From Streptomyces griseus (lineage in GTDB: Bacteria; Actinomycetota; Actinomycetes; Streptomycetales; Streptomycetaceae), in assembly GCF_001715295.1 (NCBI RefSeq), contig NZ_MDKB01000003.1:637954-701953 (forward strand): 64,000 bases of DNA, given 5' to 3'. The position numbers were made by a program, and so were the translations under genes. Shown here piece by piece: positions 17,072-25,351 of this stretch; the stretch's first letter is position 1, and every line of letters begins with the position of its first letter. Under the pieces are notes generated by a model. The model saw only the letters and a program-made list of their open reading frames with translations, was not told the origin of the DNA and ran no database searches.

Positions 17072-18264
17072 GCGTGGTGCGGCTGGTCTCCCGGATCGAC
17101 GCGGGCACCCCGGCGCACCGCGACCGCGCGGTCGACGGGCTGCGCGCCCTCGCCCTGGTGGCCGTCCCGGCCGGCCACTGGCTGCTCGGCGGTTTCCACC
17201 TGGACGGTTCGGGGGCCCTGCACAACGCCAGCCCGCTCTCCACCTTCGCCGTGTTCTCCCCGGTGAGCTGGGTGCTCCAGATGCTGGGGATCTTCTTCCT
17301 GGTCGGCGGCTACGCCTCCGTGCTGTCCTACCACCGCAGGACGTCCACCACCGGCGCCTGGCTGCGCGGGCGGATGGTCCGCCTGGGCAGGCCGGTGCTC
17401 GGCGTGACCGCCGTGTGGGCGCTGTTGATCCCGGTGCTGTACGCGGCCGGCGTGCCCGGGGACACGCTGCGTACGGGGGCGAAGCTGGTGATCCAGCCGC
17501 TCTGGTTCGTCGGGGTGTACGCCCTGGTCACGGCCCTCACGCCCTGGTGCGTGCGGGCGGCCCGACGGCTCGGCGGCTGGGCGGCGGCACCGCTGATCGG
17601 CTCGGTAGCCGTGGTCGACTTCCTGCGCTACGGGCCGTACGCCGAGGCCGTGCCGTCGTGGCTCGGGGTGCTGAACATCCTTCCGGGCTGGCTCTTCGCG
17701 TACCAGCTCGGTGTCAGCTGGGGCGAAGGACGCCTTTCCCGGCGCGGCGCGCGCGTGCTGCTCGTCGGCGGCACGGCCCTGTTCGCCGTGCTGCTGCTCG
17801 TCCTGCACTACCCGGCGTCGATGGTCGGCGTACCCGGCGAGGCGCGGACCAACTCGCATCCGCCGTCGCTGCTGGTCCTCGCGCTGGCCTCGGCACAGAG
17901 CGGCGCGGCGGTCCTCCTGCACGGCCGGATCGGCCGCACGCTGCGCCGCCCCGCGCTGTGGGCCCCGGTGGTGGTGGTCAACCTGTCGGCGATGACGATC
18001 CTGTGCTGGCACCAGACGGCGATGCTGGCCGCGGCCGTACCGGCGTCCTTCGCCGGTGCGGTGCCCGGGCTGACGACGAGCCCGGACTCGGCCGCCTGGC
18101 TCCTGGCCCGGCCGGCGTGGATGCCGTTGTTCGCCGCCCTGCTGGTACTGATCTCCCGGTACGCCCGCAGGTTCGAGGCTCCGTGGGGGAAGGGCAGCCG
18201 TGCCGGGGCCGCGGCCGGGCTCCTCGCGACGGCGTTCGCCGTCTTCGCGCTGCGGCCCGCATGA
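17068..18264 (+). CDS. Acyltransferase-3-like integral membrane protein
   Basis: The product is 398 aa from ATG 17068, overlapping the preceding stop by four bases. It begins with a cytoplasmic SRIDAGTPAHRDRAVDGLRALALVAVPAGHWLLGG, where the Asp-Gly-Leu-Arg-Ala motif and following His resemble the active region of acyltransferase-3 (OafA/YrhL-like) proteins. About ten membrane helices follow, with LGIFFLVGGYASVLSY, RGRMVRLGRPVL and MTILCWHQTAML. Such enzymes move acyl groups onto cell-surface or secondary-metabolite hydroxyls. Coupling to the exported hydrolase suggests acyl modification and turnover of one envelope target; this is inference. Confidence 0.85.
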   Translation: MSVVRLVSRIDAGTPAHRDRAVDGLRALALVAVPAGHWLLGGFHLDGSGALHNASPLSTFAVFSPVSWVLQMLGIFFLVGGYASVLSYHRRTSTTGAWLRGRMVRLGRPVLGVTAVWALLIPVLYAAGVPGDTLRTGAKLVIQPLWFVGVYALVTALTPWCVRAARRLGGWAAAPLIGSVAVVDFLRYGPYAEAVPSWLGVLNILPGWLFAYQLGVSWGEGRLSRRGARVLLVGGTALFAVLLLVLHYPASMVGVPGEARTNSHPPSLLVLALASAQSGAAVLLHGRIGRTLRRPALWAPVVVVNLSAMTILCWHQTAMLAAAVPASFAGAVPGLTTSPDSAAWLLARPAWMPLFAALLVLISRYARRFEAPWGKGSRAGAAAGLLATAFAVFALRPA

Positions 18265-18291
18265 GCCGGCCGCCCCGCTCGAGCCGACCGC

Positions 18292-19311
18292 CTACTCGCG
18301 CGCCGCCGACGTGCTGCTCATGTCCGGGTACCGGTCCCCCGCCACCCGTCCGGCGATGGGCTCCAGCTGTGCGAGCTCGTCGTCGGTCAGGGTCAGCCGG
18401 GTCGCCGCGACGTTCTCCAGCACCCGGGCGCGCTTACGGGTGCCCGGGATCGGCACCACGGTCAGCCCGTGCACCTGGGCCCGCTGCTGCACCCAGGCCA
18501 GGGCCACCTGGGCGGCCGACGCCCCGTGCGCCGCGGCGATCGTCCGGATGTGCTCCAGCAGGACGGCGTTCGTCCTGGCGTTCTCGCCCGTGAAGCGCGG
18601 CTGGTGCCGGCGGAAGTCGTCCTCGGCGAGGTCCGTGGCCGCGTCCTGGAAGGCCCCGGTCAGGAAGCCGCGGCCGAGCGGCGAGTACGGCACGAGGGCC
18701 ACACCGAGCTCGGCGGCCGCCGGAACGGCGGTGCGCTCGACGTCGCGGCTGAAGAGGGACCACTCGGACTGCAGAGCGGCGATCGGGTGCACGGCGTGCG
18801 CCTCACGGAGCTCCGCGCCCGTCACCTCGCTCAGACCGAGGTGCTTGACCTTGCCCTGCGCGACCAGTTCCGCCATCGCCCCGACGGACTCGGCGAGCGG
18901 GACGCGCGGGTCGTGCCGGTGCATGTAGTACAGGTCGATGACGTCGGTGTCCAGCCGCCGCAGGCTGGCCTCAACGGCCTCCCGGATGTACGCGGGGTCG
19001 TTGCGCACTCCCCGGTACCCCGGGTCGTCGGTCCGCTCTATGCCGAACTTGGTGGCGAGCGTGATCGCGTCCCGGTGGGCGCCGACGAACGGCGCCAGGA
19101 ACCTCTCGTTGGCGCCGCGGCCGTAGGCGTCGGCGGTGTCGAAGAGGGTGATGCCGCATTCCAGTGCCGCTTCCAGGGTGTCCCGGGCCGCGGTTTCGTC
19201 GGTGTCGCCGTAGAACTCGCTGATTCCCATGCAGCCGAGTCCCTGCACCCCCACCCGCGGGCCTCCCGTGCCGAGCTCCACGGTCGCGATCTTCTGCGTG
19301 TTCTCGCTCAT
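18292..19311 (-). CDS. Aldo/keto reductase
   Basis: The product is 339 aa from ATG 19311. It is an AKR TIM barrel: GLGCMGISEFYG near residue 26, catalytic Asp and Tyr in FDTADAYGRGANERFL, Lys in ITLATKFGIE, His in DLYYMHRHDPRVPLAES, and NADP-binding VPIPGTRKRARVLEN near 295. It reduces aldehydes or ketones with NADPH; the YajO/AKR13-like subgroup fits. It overlaps the upstream MerR gene by four bases (ATGA) and is in one operon with it. Confidence 0.95.
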   Translation of the reverse strand: MSENTQKIATVELGTGGPRVGVQGLGCMGISEFYGDTDETAARDTLEAALECGITLFDTADAYGRGANERFLAPFVGAHRDAITLATKFGIERTDDPGYRGVRNDPAYIREAVEASLRRLDTDVIDLYYMHRHDPRVPLAESVGAMAELVAQGKVKHLGLSEVTGAELREAHAVHPIAALQSEWSLFSRDVERTAVPAAAELGVALVPYSPLGRGFLTGAFQDAATDLAEDDFRRHQPRFTGENARTNAVLLEHIRTIAAAHGASAAQVALAWVQQRAQVHGLTVVPIPGTRKRARVLENVAATRLTLTDDELAQLEPIAGRVAGDRYPDMSSTSAARE

Positions 19312-19772
19312 GTCGTCAGGCCCCTTTCCGGCGTCCTGCGGGCGCCGGCATAAAAATCGATCTTGAAGTCGAGTACGGCGAGGGTGCCCTGCAGCTCCGC
19401 GATCCGGTTCCGGACGTCCCGGCGGGTCGCTTCCAGGAGCTGCTGCCGTTCCTCGAACGTGTGGTCACCCTCGCGGAGCAGTTCCGCGTACCGCACCATG
19501 TCGGCGACCGGCATGCCGGTCAGCCGCAGCTTGCTCACGAAGGCCAGCCAGTCCAGGTCGCGGTTGGTGAAGCGACGCTGGCCCGTGTGCGAACGGTCCA
19601 CGTGCGGCATCAGCCCGATCCGCTCGTACCAGCGCAGGGTGTGCGCGGTGAGCCCGGTGAAGGCGGCGACCTCGCTGATGGTGTAGCGGTCCTGCCCGGC
19701 GGGCCGCGGATGCGCCCGCGGAGCCGACGCGCAGATGTCCGTCCGTGCGGAAGTGCTCTCCATCACCGTCAT
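19308..19772 (-). CDS. MerR-family transcriptional regulator
   Basis: The product is 154 aa. ATG 19772 is chosen since TAGCGT ends seven bases upstream, giving a likely leaderless message; ATG 19763 is an alternative with GGAGGA ten bases before it. The N-terminal MerR helix-turn-helix is YTISEVAAFTGLTAHTLRWYERIGLMPHVDRS..GQRRFTNRDLDWLAF, residues 29-80. A long dimer helix with LREGDHTFEERQQLLEATRRDV follows. No metal-binding cysteine loop is present, so it is a MerR type sensing small molecules or electrophiles. It controls its own operon with the reductase. Confidence 0.93.
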   Translation of the reverse strand: MTVMESTSARTDICASAPRAHPRPAGQDRYTISEVAAFTGLTAHTLRWYERIGLMPHVDRSHTGQRRFTNRDLDWLAFVSKLRLTGMPVADMVRYAELLREGDHTFEERQQLLEATRRDVRNRIAELQGTLAVLDFKIDFYAGARRTPERGLTT

Positions 19773-19779
19773 GTCCTCC

Positions 19780-19810
19780 ACGCTAGAACCTTGGAGTGCA
19801 CTCCAAGCAA
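19780..19810 (-). promoter_or_regulatory. MerR-type promoter with 19-bp spacer and dyad
   Basis: Reading the minus strand, TTGCTT (19810-19805) and TAGCGT (19785-19780) are 19 bp apart, the over-long spacing typical of MerR activation. The 18-bp perfect palindrome CTTGGAGTGCACTCCAAG (19790-19807) overlaps the spacer. The start codon follows seven bases after the -10. It almost certainly controls the merR-AKR operon. Confidence 0.85.
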
Positions 19811-19848
19811 GCGCAAACGGGTGGCGTCTTCCGTTTACGCTCGTACCC

Positions 19849-20670
19849 ATGCAGAGCCTGGCGATGATCGAGAACTGGCCCGTCCCCACCGCGGCGGCCG
19901 CGGTCGTACGGGCGGACGGCCGCGTGGCCGGTACGCACGGCCCGACCGCACACCGCTTTCCCCTCGCCTCCGTCACCAAACCGCTGGCGGCCTACGCGGC
20001 GCTGGTGGCGTACGAGGAGGGAGCCGTGGAGCTGGACGAGCCAGCCGGCCCCGAGGGCTCCACGGTCCGCCACCTCCTCGCCCACACCAGCGGCCTGGCC
20101 TTCGACGAGCACCGGGTCACGGCCTCTCCCGGCACCCGCAGGCTGTACTCGAACGCGGGCTTCGAGGTGCTCGGCGACCACATCGCCGAGGCGACGGAGA
20201 TCCCGTTCCCGGAGTACGTGCGCCAGGCGGTCCTGGAGCCGCTGGGCATGGAGGCCACGACGCTCGAGGGCTCGCCCGCCAAGGACGGCGTCTCGACCGT
20301 GGACGACCTGGTGCGGTTCGCCGCGGAGGTGCAGGCCCCGCGCCTGCTGGACCCGCGCACGGTGCTGGAGGCCCAGACCGTCGTCCACCCCGGGCTCAAG
20401 GGCGTACTCCCCGGTTACGGCCACCAGAACCCCAACGACTGGGGTCTCGGCTTCGAGATCCGTGACTCCAAGTCACCGCACTGGACGGGCCTGTCCTCCT
20501 CCCCGGCGACCTTCGGTCACTTCGGCCAGTCCGGCACCTTCCTGTGGATCGACCCGGCGGCGGGCGCGGCCTGCGTGGCGCTGACGGACCGGGCCTTCGG
20601 CCCCTGGGCCACGCAGGCGTGGCCCCCGTTCACGGACGCGGTACTGGCGGAACTCGCCGCCTCCCGCTGA
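19849..20670 (+). CDS. Serine hydrolase of the beta-lactamase/class C family
   Basis: The product is 273 aa with no signal peptide. ATG 19849 follows TACGCT by seven bases with no ribosome site, suggesting a leaderless message. It has the SxxK motif in FPLASVTKPLAAY (near residue 42), HLLAHTSGL near 82, RRLYSNAGFEVLGDHI (YxN, near 102) and a C-terminal GHFGQSGTFLW (HxG-like, near 225). It is shorter than true beta-lactamases and cytoplasmic, so an esterase or D-amino-peptidase-like activity is more likely than antibiotic resistance. It is divergent from merR; the 40 bases between them carry both promoters. Confidence 0.87.
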   Translation: MQSLAMIENWPVPTAAAAVVRADGRVAGTHGPTAHRFPLASVTKPLAAYAALVAYEEGAVELDEPAGPEGSTVRHLLAHTSGLAFDEHRVTASPGTRRLYSNAGFEVLGDHIAEATEIPFPEYVRQAVLEPLGMEATTLEGSPAKDGVSTVDDLVRFAAEVQAPRLLDPRTVLEAQTVVHPGLKGVLPGYGHQNPNDWGLGFEIRDSKSPHWTGLSSSPATFGHFGQSGTFLWIDPAAGAACVALTDRAFGPWATQAWPPFTDAVLAELAASR

Positions 20671-20962
20671 CCGCACTCGAACCACACGGTCTCCCCCGGC
20701 CGTCGCCGGCCGAGCGGGCGCCGCCTGCATGGTCGAGGTCACAGCAGGCCACGAAGCCACACCCTGAGGGGACCGGACGAGGGATGACGTCACGGGTTCG
20801 GTGATCGCGCGGGGGCCGGGGGATGGGGCCGGCACGGTGTGCGACGTGCTCGCCGTCCACACGCCGGGCAGGAGGGGAAACGGGCCCTCCCCGCGGAAGG
20901 GCGACCGAGATGGGGCGGCGCGCACACCGGGTCCGGCACCGGGGCGCGCGTACGCCGCCGTG

Positions 20963-21631
20963 TCACACCGCGGCGAGCTCCCACATCAGCACCTCGGCGT
21001 CCCGCAGCGCCTCCAGCCCCAGCCCCCGGGACTCCGTGATCCGTACCGAGTCGCCCTCGCCCAGCTCCTCGCCGCCGATGCGTACCTCGCCCCGCACCAC
21101 GTGGACGTACACCCCCGCCGCGTCCGGCACGGCGGTGCGCTCGCCCGCCTCCGGGCGCCGCACGTGAAGCGTCGCGCCCGCCTCCGGGAGCGCGTACGGG
21201 GTGGAGTCGGCGATCCGGGCGACGTGGGTGTACGAGGGCTCGCCGCCGGGCGACAGCGGCGCCAGCCACATCTGAAGGAACGTCAGCGGCCTTTCGCCGT
21301 CGTTGCGTTCGACGTGGCGCACTCCGCCCGCGGCACTGAGGTGCTGGACGTCCCCGGCCCGTACGACGGTGGTGTGACCGGCCGTGTCCCGGTGGGTGAG
21401 CTCGCCCTCCACCACCCAGGTGACGATCTCGGTGTGGCTGTGCGGGTGCTCGTCGAATCCGGCCCCCGGGGCGAGACGCTCCTCGTTGCAGGCAAGGATC
21501 GGCCCGAAACGCAGATTGTCCGGGTCGTAGAAGCGCCCGAAGGAGAAGGCGTGCAGCGTCTCGATGCCCGGGGAGACACCCGGGGCCGGGTCCCCACCGC
21601 GGAAGCGGCTCCCGGAGCGGCGTACGTCCAT
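20963..21631 (-). CDS. Pirin-family (bicupin) protein
   Basis: The product is 222 aa from ATG 21631, where MDVRRSGSRFRGGDPAPG marks the usual YhaK/pirin beginning. The first cupin carries the metal site HPHSHTEIVTWVVEGELTHRD (residues 55-75) and AGDVQHLSAAGGVRHVERN. The second cupin is degenerate (VYVHVVRGEVRIGGEELGEGD). Some bacterial pirins are quercetinase-like or redox sensors. The role here is unknown. It is divergent from fasR across 75 bases. Confidence 0.92.
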   Translation of the reverse strand: MDVRRSGSRFRGGDPAPGVSPGIETLHAFSFGRFYDPDNLRFGPILACNEERLAPGAGFDEHPHSHTEIVTWVVEGELTHRDTAGHTTVVRAGDVQHLSAAGGVRHVERNDGERPLTFLQMWLAPLSPGGEPSYTHVARIADSTPYALPEAGATLHVRRPEAGERTAVPDAAGVYVHVVRGEVRIGGEELGEGDSVRITESRGLGLEALRDAEVLMWELAAV

Positions 21632-21706
21632 CACGCGTCCACGGTAGCCCCGCGCGGTCGGCCGTGGCCCCACCCCACCGCGCACCTGCTCCGATAAGGC
21701 AGTCTT

Positions 21707-22912
21707 GTGTACGTGTCCCGACCCGATCCTGAGCAGCCCGCTGCGAACGCCGCCCATCTCCACGCCGCGACCCTGAAGCGGCTGGAGCAGTCCTCCGGCC
21801 GGCTGGCCGCCAACGCCATCGCCCGCATGGACGAGACGTTGCCGTGGTACCGGGCGATGCCACCGGAGAACCGTTCGTGGATCGGCCTGGTCGCCCAGGC
21901 CGGCATCGCCGCGTTCACCGAGTGGTTCCGGCACCCGGAGACCCCGCAGGCCATCTCGACCGATGTGTTCGGGACCGCGCCGCGCGAGCTGACCCGGGCG
22001 ATCACGCTGCGCCAGACCGTCGAGATGGTGCGGACGACGATCGAGGTGATGGAGGCCGCGATCGAGGAGGTCGCGGCGCCCGGCGACGAGTCGGTGCTGC
22101 GGGAGGCCCTGCTCGTCTACGCTCGGGAGATCGCCTTCGCCACCGCCCAGGTGTACGCGCAGGCAGCCGAGGCCCGCGGCGCGTGGGACGCCCGGCTGGA
22201 GTCGCTCGTCGTCAACGCCGTGCTGTCCGGCGAGGCCGACGAGGGGGCCGTGTCCCGGGCCGCGGCGCTCGGCTGGAACTCCCCCGAGCACGTGTGCGTC
22301 GTCCTCGGCACCGCGCCTGACGGGGACAGCGAACTCACCGTGGAGGCGATCCGGCGGGCTGCCCGGCACGCCAAGCTCCAGGTGCTGACCGGAGTGCTCG
22401 GGCACCGCCTGGTCGTCATCGCGGGCGGCAGCGACAACCCGCTGAACGTCGCGAAGTCGCTGATCGGCCCGTACGCGGCCGGTCCCGTCGTCGCCGGGCC
22501 CGTGGTGCCCGACCTCCTCGCGGCCACCCGGTCCGCGCAGGCCGCGGCGGCGGGACTCAAGGCCTGCTCGGCGTGGCAGGACGCTCCGCGCCCCGTCCTG
22601 TCGGACGATCTCCTTCCGGAACGAGCGATGGCCGGAGACCCGGCGGCGCGTGATCAGTTGGTGGAGGAGATCTACAGACCACTCGAGGAAGCGGGCTCGG
22701 CGCTCCTGGAGACGCTGAGCGTCTACCTGGAACAGGCGAGCAGCCTGGAGGGCGCGGCCAGGATGCTGTTCGTCCACCCCAATACCGTGCGCTACCGGCT
22801 GCGACGTGTGACCGACGTCACCGGCTGGTCACCCTCCGACGTCCGCTCCGCGTTCACCCTGCGGATCGCCCTCATCCTGGGGCGCTTGGCCGCCGGGGAC
22901 ACTCGGTCCTAG
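21707..22912 (+). CDS. fasR: FasR, PucR/CdaR-type regulator of fatty-acid synthesis
   Basis: The product is 401 aa. GTG 21707 has AAGG seven bases upstream; GTG 21713 is also in frame. The N-terminal half is helical (AATLKRLEQSSGRLAANAIARMDETLPWYRAM). The C-terminus is the PucR helix-turn-helix: LLETLSVYLEQASSLEGAARMLFVHPNTVRYRLRRVTDVTG in overlapping segments, residues 340-380. Its position directly before fabD-fabH-acpP-fabF matches S. coelicolor FasR, reported to activate that operon by binding the fabD promoter. It probably links fatty-acid synthesis to growth demand. Confidence 0.92.
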   Translation: MYVSRPDPEQPAANAAHLHAATLKRLEQSSGRLAANAIARMDETLPWYRAMPPENRSWIGLVAQAGIAAFTEWFRHPETPQAISTDVFGTAPRELTRAITLRQTVEMVRTTIEVMEAAIEEVAAPGDESVLREALLVYAREIAFATAQVYAQAAEARGAWDARLESLVVNAVLSGEADEGAVSRAAALGWNSPEHVCVVLGTAPDGDSELTVEAIRRAARHAKLQVLTGVLGHRLVVIAGGSDNPLNVAKSLIGPYAAGPVVAGPVVPDLLAATRSAQAAAAGLKACSAWQDAPRPVLSDDLLPERAMAGDPAARDQLVEEIYRPLEEAGSALLETLSVYLEQASSLEGAARMLFVHPNTVRYRLRRVTDVTGWSPSDVRSAFTLRIALILGRLAAGDTRS

Positions 22913-22916
22913 ACTT

Positions 22917-22946
22917 TTGTCGGACTTCAACAATTCCCCCTACGGT
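22917..22946 (+). promoter_or_regulatory. Putative fabD operon promoter
   Basis: TTGTCG (22917-22922) and TACGGT (22941-22946) are separated by 18 bp in the 89-base gap between fasR and fabD. It overlaps the fasR stop region. The AT-richer ACTTCAACAATTCC between the boxes is a candidate FasR contact, by analogy with the S. coelicolor fabD promoter. Confidence 0.6.
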
Positions 22947-23001
22947 TCTTCGTCCCTGTCCCCACGGGCGTCGGGAGCCGTCCACAAGAGAGAGTGTGAG
23001 G

Positions 23002-23916
23002 GTGCTCGTACTCGTCGCTCCCGGCCAAGGCGCTCAGACGCCCGGCTTCCTGACTCCCTGGCTCGACCTCCCCGGTGCCGCCGACCGCATCGCGGCCTGG
23101 TCCGACGCCATCGGGCTCGACCTTGCCCACTACGGCACGAAGGCCGACGCCGACGAGATCCGTGACACGGCGGTGGCCCAGCCGCTGCTGGTCGCCGCGG
23201 GTCTCCTGTCCGCCGCCGCGCTGGGCGCCTCGCCCGGCGTCGTCGCGGGCCACAGCGTCGGTGAGATCACCGCCGCCGCGCTCGCCGGCGTCCTCGACGA
23301 CGAGGCGGCGCTGCGCTTCGTCCGCACCCGGGGGCTCGGCATGGCCGAGGCCGCCGCGGTCACCGACACGGGCATGGCCGCGCTCCTGGGCGGCGATCCC
23401 GAGGTGACGGTCGCGCACCTGGAGAAGCTGGGGCTCACCCCGGCGAACGTCAACGGCAGCGGGCAGATCGTCGCCGCGGGCACCGCCGAGCAGATCGCCG
23501 CGCTGACCCAGGACATGCCCGAGGGTGTGCGCCGCGTGGTGGAGCTCAAGGTCGCCGGCGCGTTCCACACGCACCACATGGCTCCGGCCGTGGAGAAGCT
23601 GCGCGCCGCCGCCGGAGAGCTCCAGGTCGCCGACCCCACGGTGACCTACGTCTCGAACGCCGACGGGAAGACGGTCGCCACCGGCGCCGAGGTGATCACG
23701 CGCCTCGTCGGCCAGGTCGCCAACCCGGTCCGCTGGGACCTGTGCATGGAGACCTTCAAGGAGCTCGGTGTCACGGCGCTCGTCGAAGCGGCTCCGGGCG
23801 GCACCCTGGTCGGGCTCGCCAAGCGTGCGCTGCCCGGCGTGAAGACCCTCGCGCTCAAGACCCCCGACGACCTCGACGCGGCCCGCGCGCTCATCTCCGA
23901 GCACGCGGGCGCCTAA
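23002..23916 (+). CDS. fabD: Malonyl-CoA:ACP transacylase
   Basis: The product is 304 aa. GTG 23002 (MLVLVAPGQGAQTPG) is preferred over GTG 22996 because an AGAGAG site then sits seven bases upstream. FabD moves malonyl from CoA to holo-ACP to feed fatty-acid elongation in the cytoplasm. The nucleophile is in VVAGHSVGEITA (Ser near 85), a conserved Arg in RFVRTRG, the catalytic His in KVAGAFHTHHMAP (near 193), and the terminal Gln-containing GQGAQ at the start. It is the first gene of a tight operon (fabD-fabH gap 13 bases). In streptomycetes FabD can also serve type II polyketide synthases. Confidence 0.97.
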   Translation: MLVLVAPGQGAQTPGFLTPWLDLPGAADRIAAWSDAIGLDLAHYGTKADADEIRDTAVAQPLLVAAGLLSAAALGASPGVVAGHSVGEITAAALAGVLDDEAALRFVRTRGLGMAEAAAVTDTGMAALLGGDPEVTVAHLEKLGLTPANVNGSGQIVAAGTAEQIAALTQDMPEGVRRVVELKVAGAFHTHHMAPAVEKLRAAAGELQVADPTVTYVSNADGKTVATGAEVITRLVGQVANPVRWDLCMETFKELGVTALVEAAPGGTLVGLAKRALPGVKTLALKTPDDLDAARALISEHAGA

Positions 23917-23929
23917 GGAGCCCGAGAGC

Positions 23930-24961
23930 ATGTCGAAGATCAAGCCCAGCAAGGGCGCCCCGTACGCACGGATCATGGGGGTCGGCGGCTACCGGCCGAC
24001 CCGAGTCGTGCCCAACGAGGTGATCCTCGAAACGATCGACTCGTCCGACGAGTGGATCCGCTCCCGCTCCGGCATCGCCACCCGCCACTGGGCCTCCGAC
24101 GAGGAGACCGTGGCCGTGATGTCCGTGGAGGCCGCCGGCAAGGCGATCGCCGACGCGGGGATCGCTCCCGAGCAGATCGGCGGAGTCATCGTCTCCACCG
24201 TCTCGCACTTCCAGCAGACCCCGGCCATCGCGACCGAGATCGCCCACCGGGTCGGCGCGGGCAAGCCCGCCGCCTTCGACATCTCGGCCGGCTGCGCGGG
24301 CTTCGGCTACGGCCTGACCCTCGCCAAGGGCATGGTCGTCGAGGGCTCGGCGGAGTACGTCCTCGTCATCGGCGTCGAGCGGCTCAGCGACCTCACCGAC
24401 CTGGAGGACCGCGCGACGGCCTTCCTGTTCGGCGACGGCGCCGGCGCGGTCGTCGTGGGCCCCGCCAAGGAGCCGGCCATCGGTCCCACGGTCTGGGGCT
24501 CCGAGGGCGACAAGTCCGGCACGATCAAGCAGACCGTGCCGTGGAACGACTATCACGTCGGCGACGTCTCGAAACTGCCGCTCGACAAGAACGGCGAGAT
24601 CAAGTTCCCGGCCATCACGCAGGAGGGCCAGGCGGTCTTCCGCTGGGCCGTCTTCGAGATGGCGAAGGTCGCCCAGCAGGCGCTGGACGCGGCCGGGATC
24701 GCCCCGGAAGACCTGGATGTCTTCATTCCGCACCAGGCCAACATGCGGATCATCGACTCGATGGTGAAGACGCTCAAGCTGCCGGAGCACGTCACGGTCG
24801 CGCGTGACGTGGAAACCACCGGCAACACATCGGCCGCCTCGATCCCGCTCGCGATGGAGCGGCTCCTGGCGACCGGTCAGGCCAAGAGCGGCGACACGGC
24901 GCTCATCATCGGCTTCGGGGCGGGTCTCGTCTACGCCGCGACGGTCGTTACCCTCCCCTAG
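23930..24961 (+). CDS. fabH: 3-oxoacyl-ACP synthase III
   Basis: The product is 343 aa; ATG 23930 has AAGGAG nine bases upstream. FabH starts each chain by condensing acetyl-, isobutyryl- or methylbutyryl-CoA with malonyl-ACP, which sets the branched-chain profile of Streptomyces. The catalytic triad is visible: Cys in DISAGCAGFGYGL (near 122), His in VFIPHQANMRIID (near 266) and Asn in TTGNTSAASIPLAM (near 298). The CoA-pocket Trp in DEWIRSRSGI is present. It is an essential part of the fab operon between fabD and acpP. Confidence 0.98.
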   Translation: MSKIKPSKGAPYARIMGVGGYRPTRVVPNEVILETIDSSDEWIRSRSGIATRHWASDEETVAVMSVEAAGKAIADAGIAPEQIGGVIVSTVSHFQQTPAIATEIAHRVGAGKPAAFDISAGCAGFGYGLTLAKGMVVEGSAEYVLVIGVERLSDLTDLEDRATAFLFGDGAGAVVVGPAKEPAIGPTVWGSEGDKSGTIKQTVPWNDYHVGDVSKLPLDKNGEIKFPAITQEGQAVFRWAVFEMAKVAQQALDAAGIAPEDLDVFIPHQANMRIIDSMVKTLKLPEHVTVARDVETTGNTSAASIPLAMERLLATGQAKSGDTALIIGFGAGLVYAATVVTLP

Positions 24962-25024
24962 GCACCCCGGACCTCCCGGTCCGTACGCCCGAACCCTGCA
25001 GAAACACACCGAAGGAGCGCCAAC

Positions 25025-25273
25025 ATGGCCGCCACTCAGGAAGAGATCGTCTCCGGTCTCGCCGAGATCGTCAACGAGATTGCCGGTATCCCCGTCGAGG
25101 ACGTCCAGGTGGACAAGTCCTTCACCGACGACCTGGACGTCGACTCGCTGTCCATGGTCGAGGTCGTCGTCGCCGCCGAGGAGCGCTTCGACGTCAAGAT
25201 CCCCGACGAGGACGTCAAGAACCTCAAGACGGTGGGCGACGCCGCCGAGTACATCCTGAAGCACCAGGGCTGA
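25025..25273 (+). CDS. acpP: Acyl carrier protein
   Basis: The product is 82 aa; GAAGGAGC lies just upstream of ATG 25025. The phosphopantetheine site is Ser in DDLDVDSLSMVEVVVAAEE (near residue 41). The acidic four-helix sequence with PDEDVKNLKTVGDAAEYI is typical. It carries acyl intermediates among FabD, FabH, FabF and the reductases encoded elsewhere. Confidence 0.98.
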   Translation: MAATQEEIVSGLAEIVNEIAGIPVEDVQVDKSFTDDLDVDSLSMVEVVVAAEERFDVKIPDEDVKNLKTVGDAAEYILKHQG

Positions 25274-25351
25274 TCCCAGCCCGTCCGTGTGTCGCCACCC
25301 GGCGGTGGCGCCGCTGATTCACGCCCCTCTACACGTGGAGAAGATTTTCCA

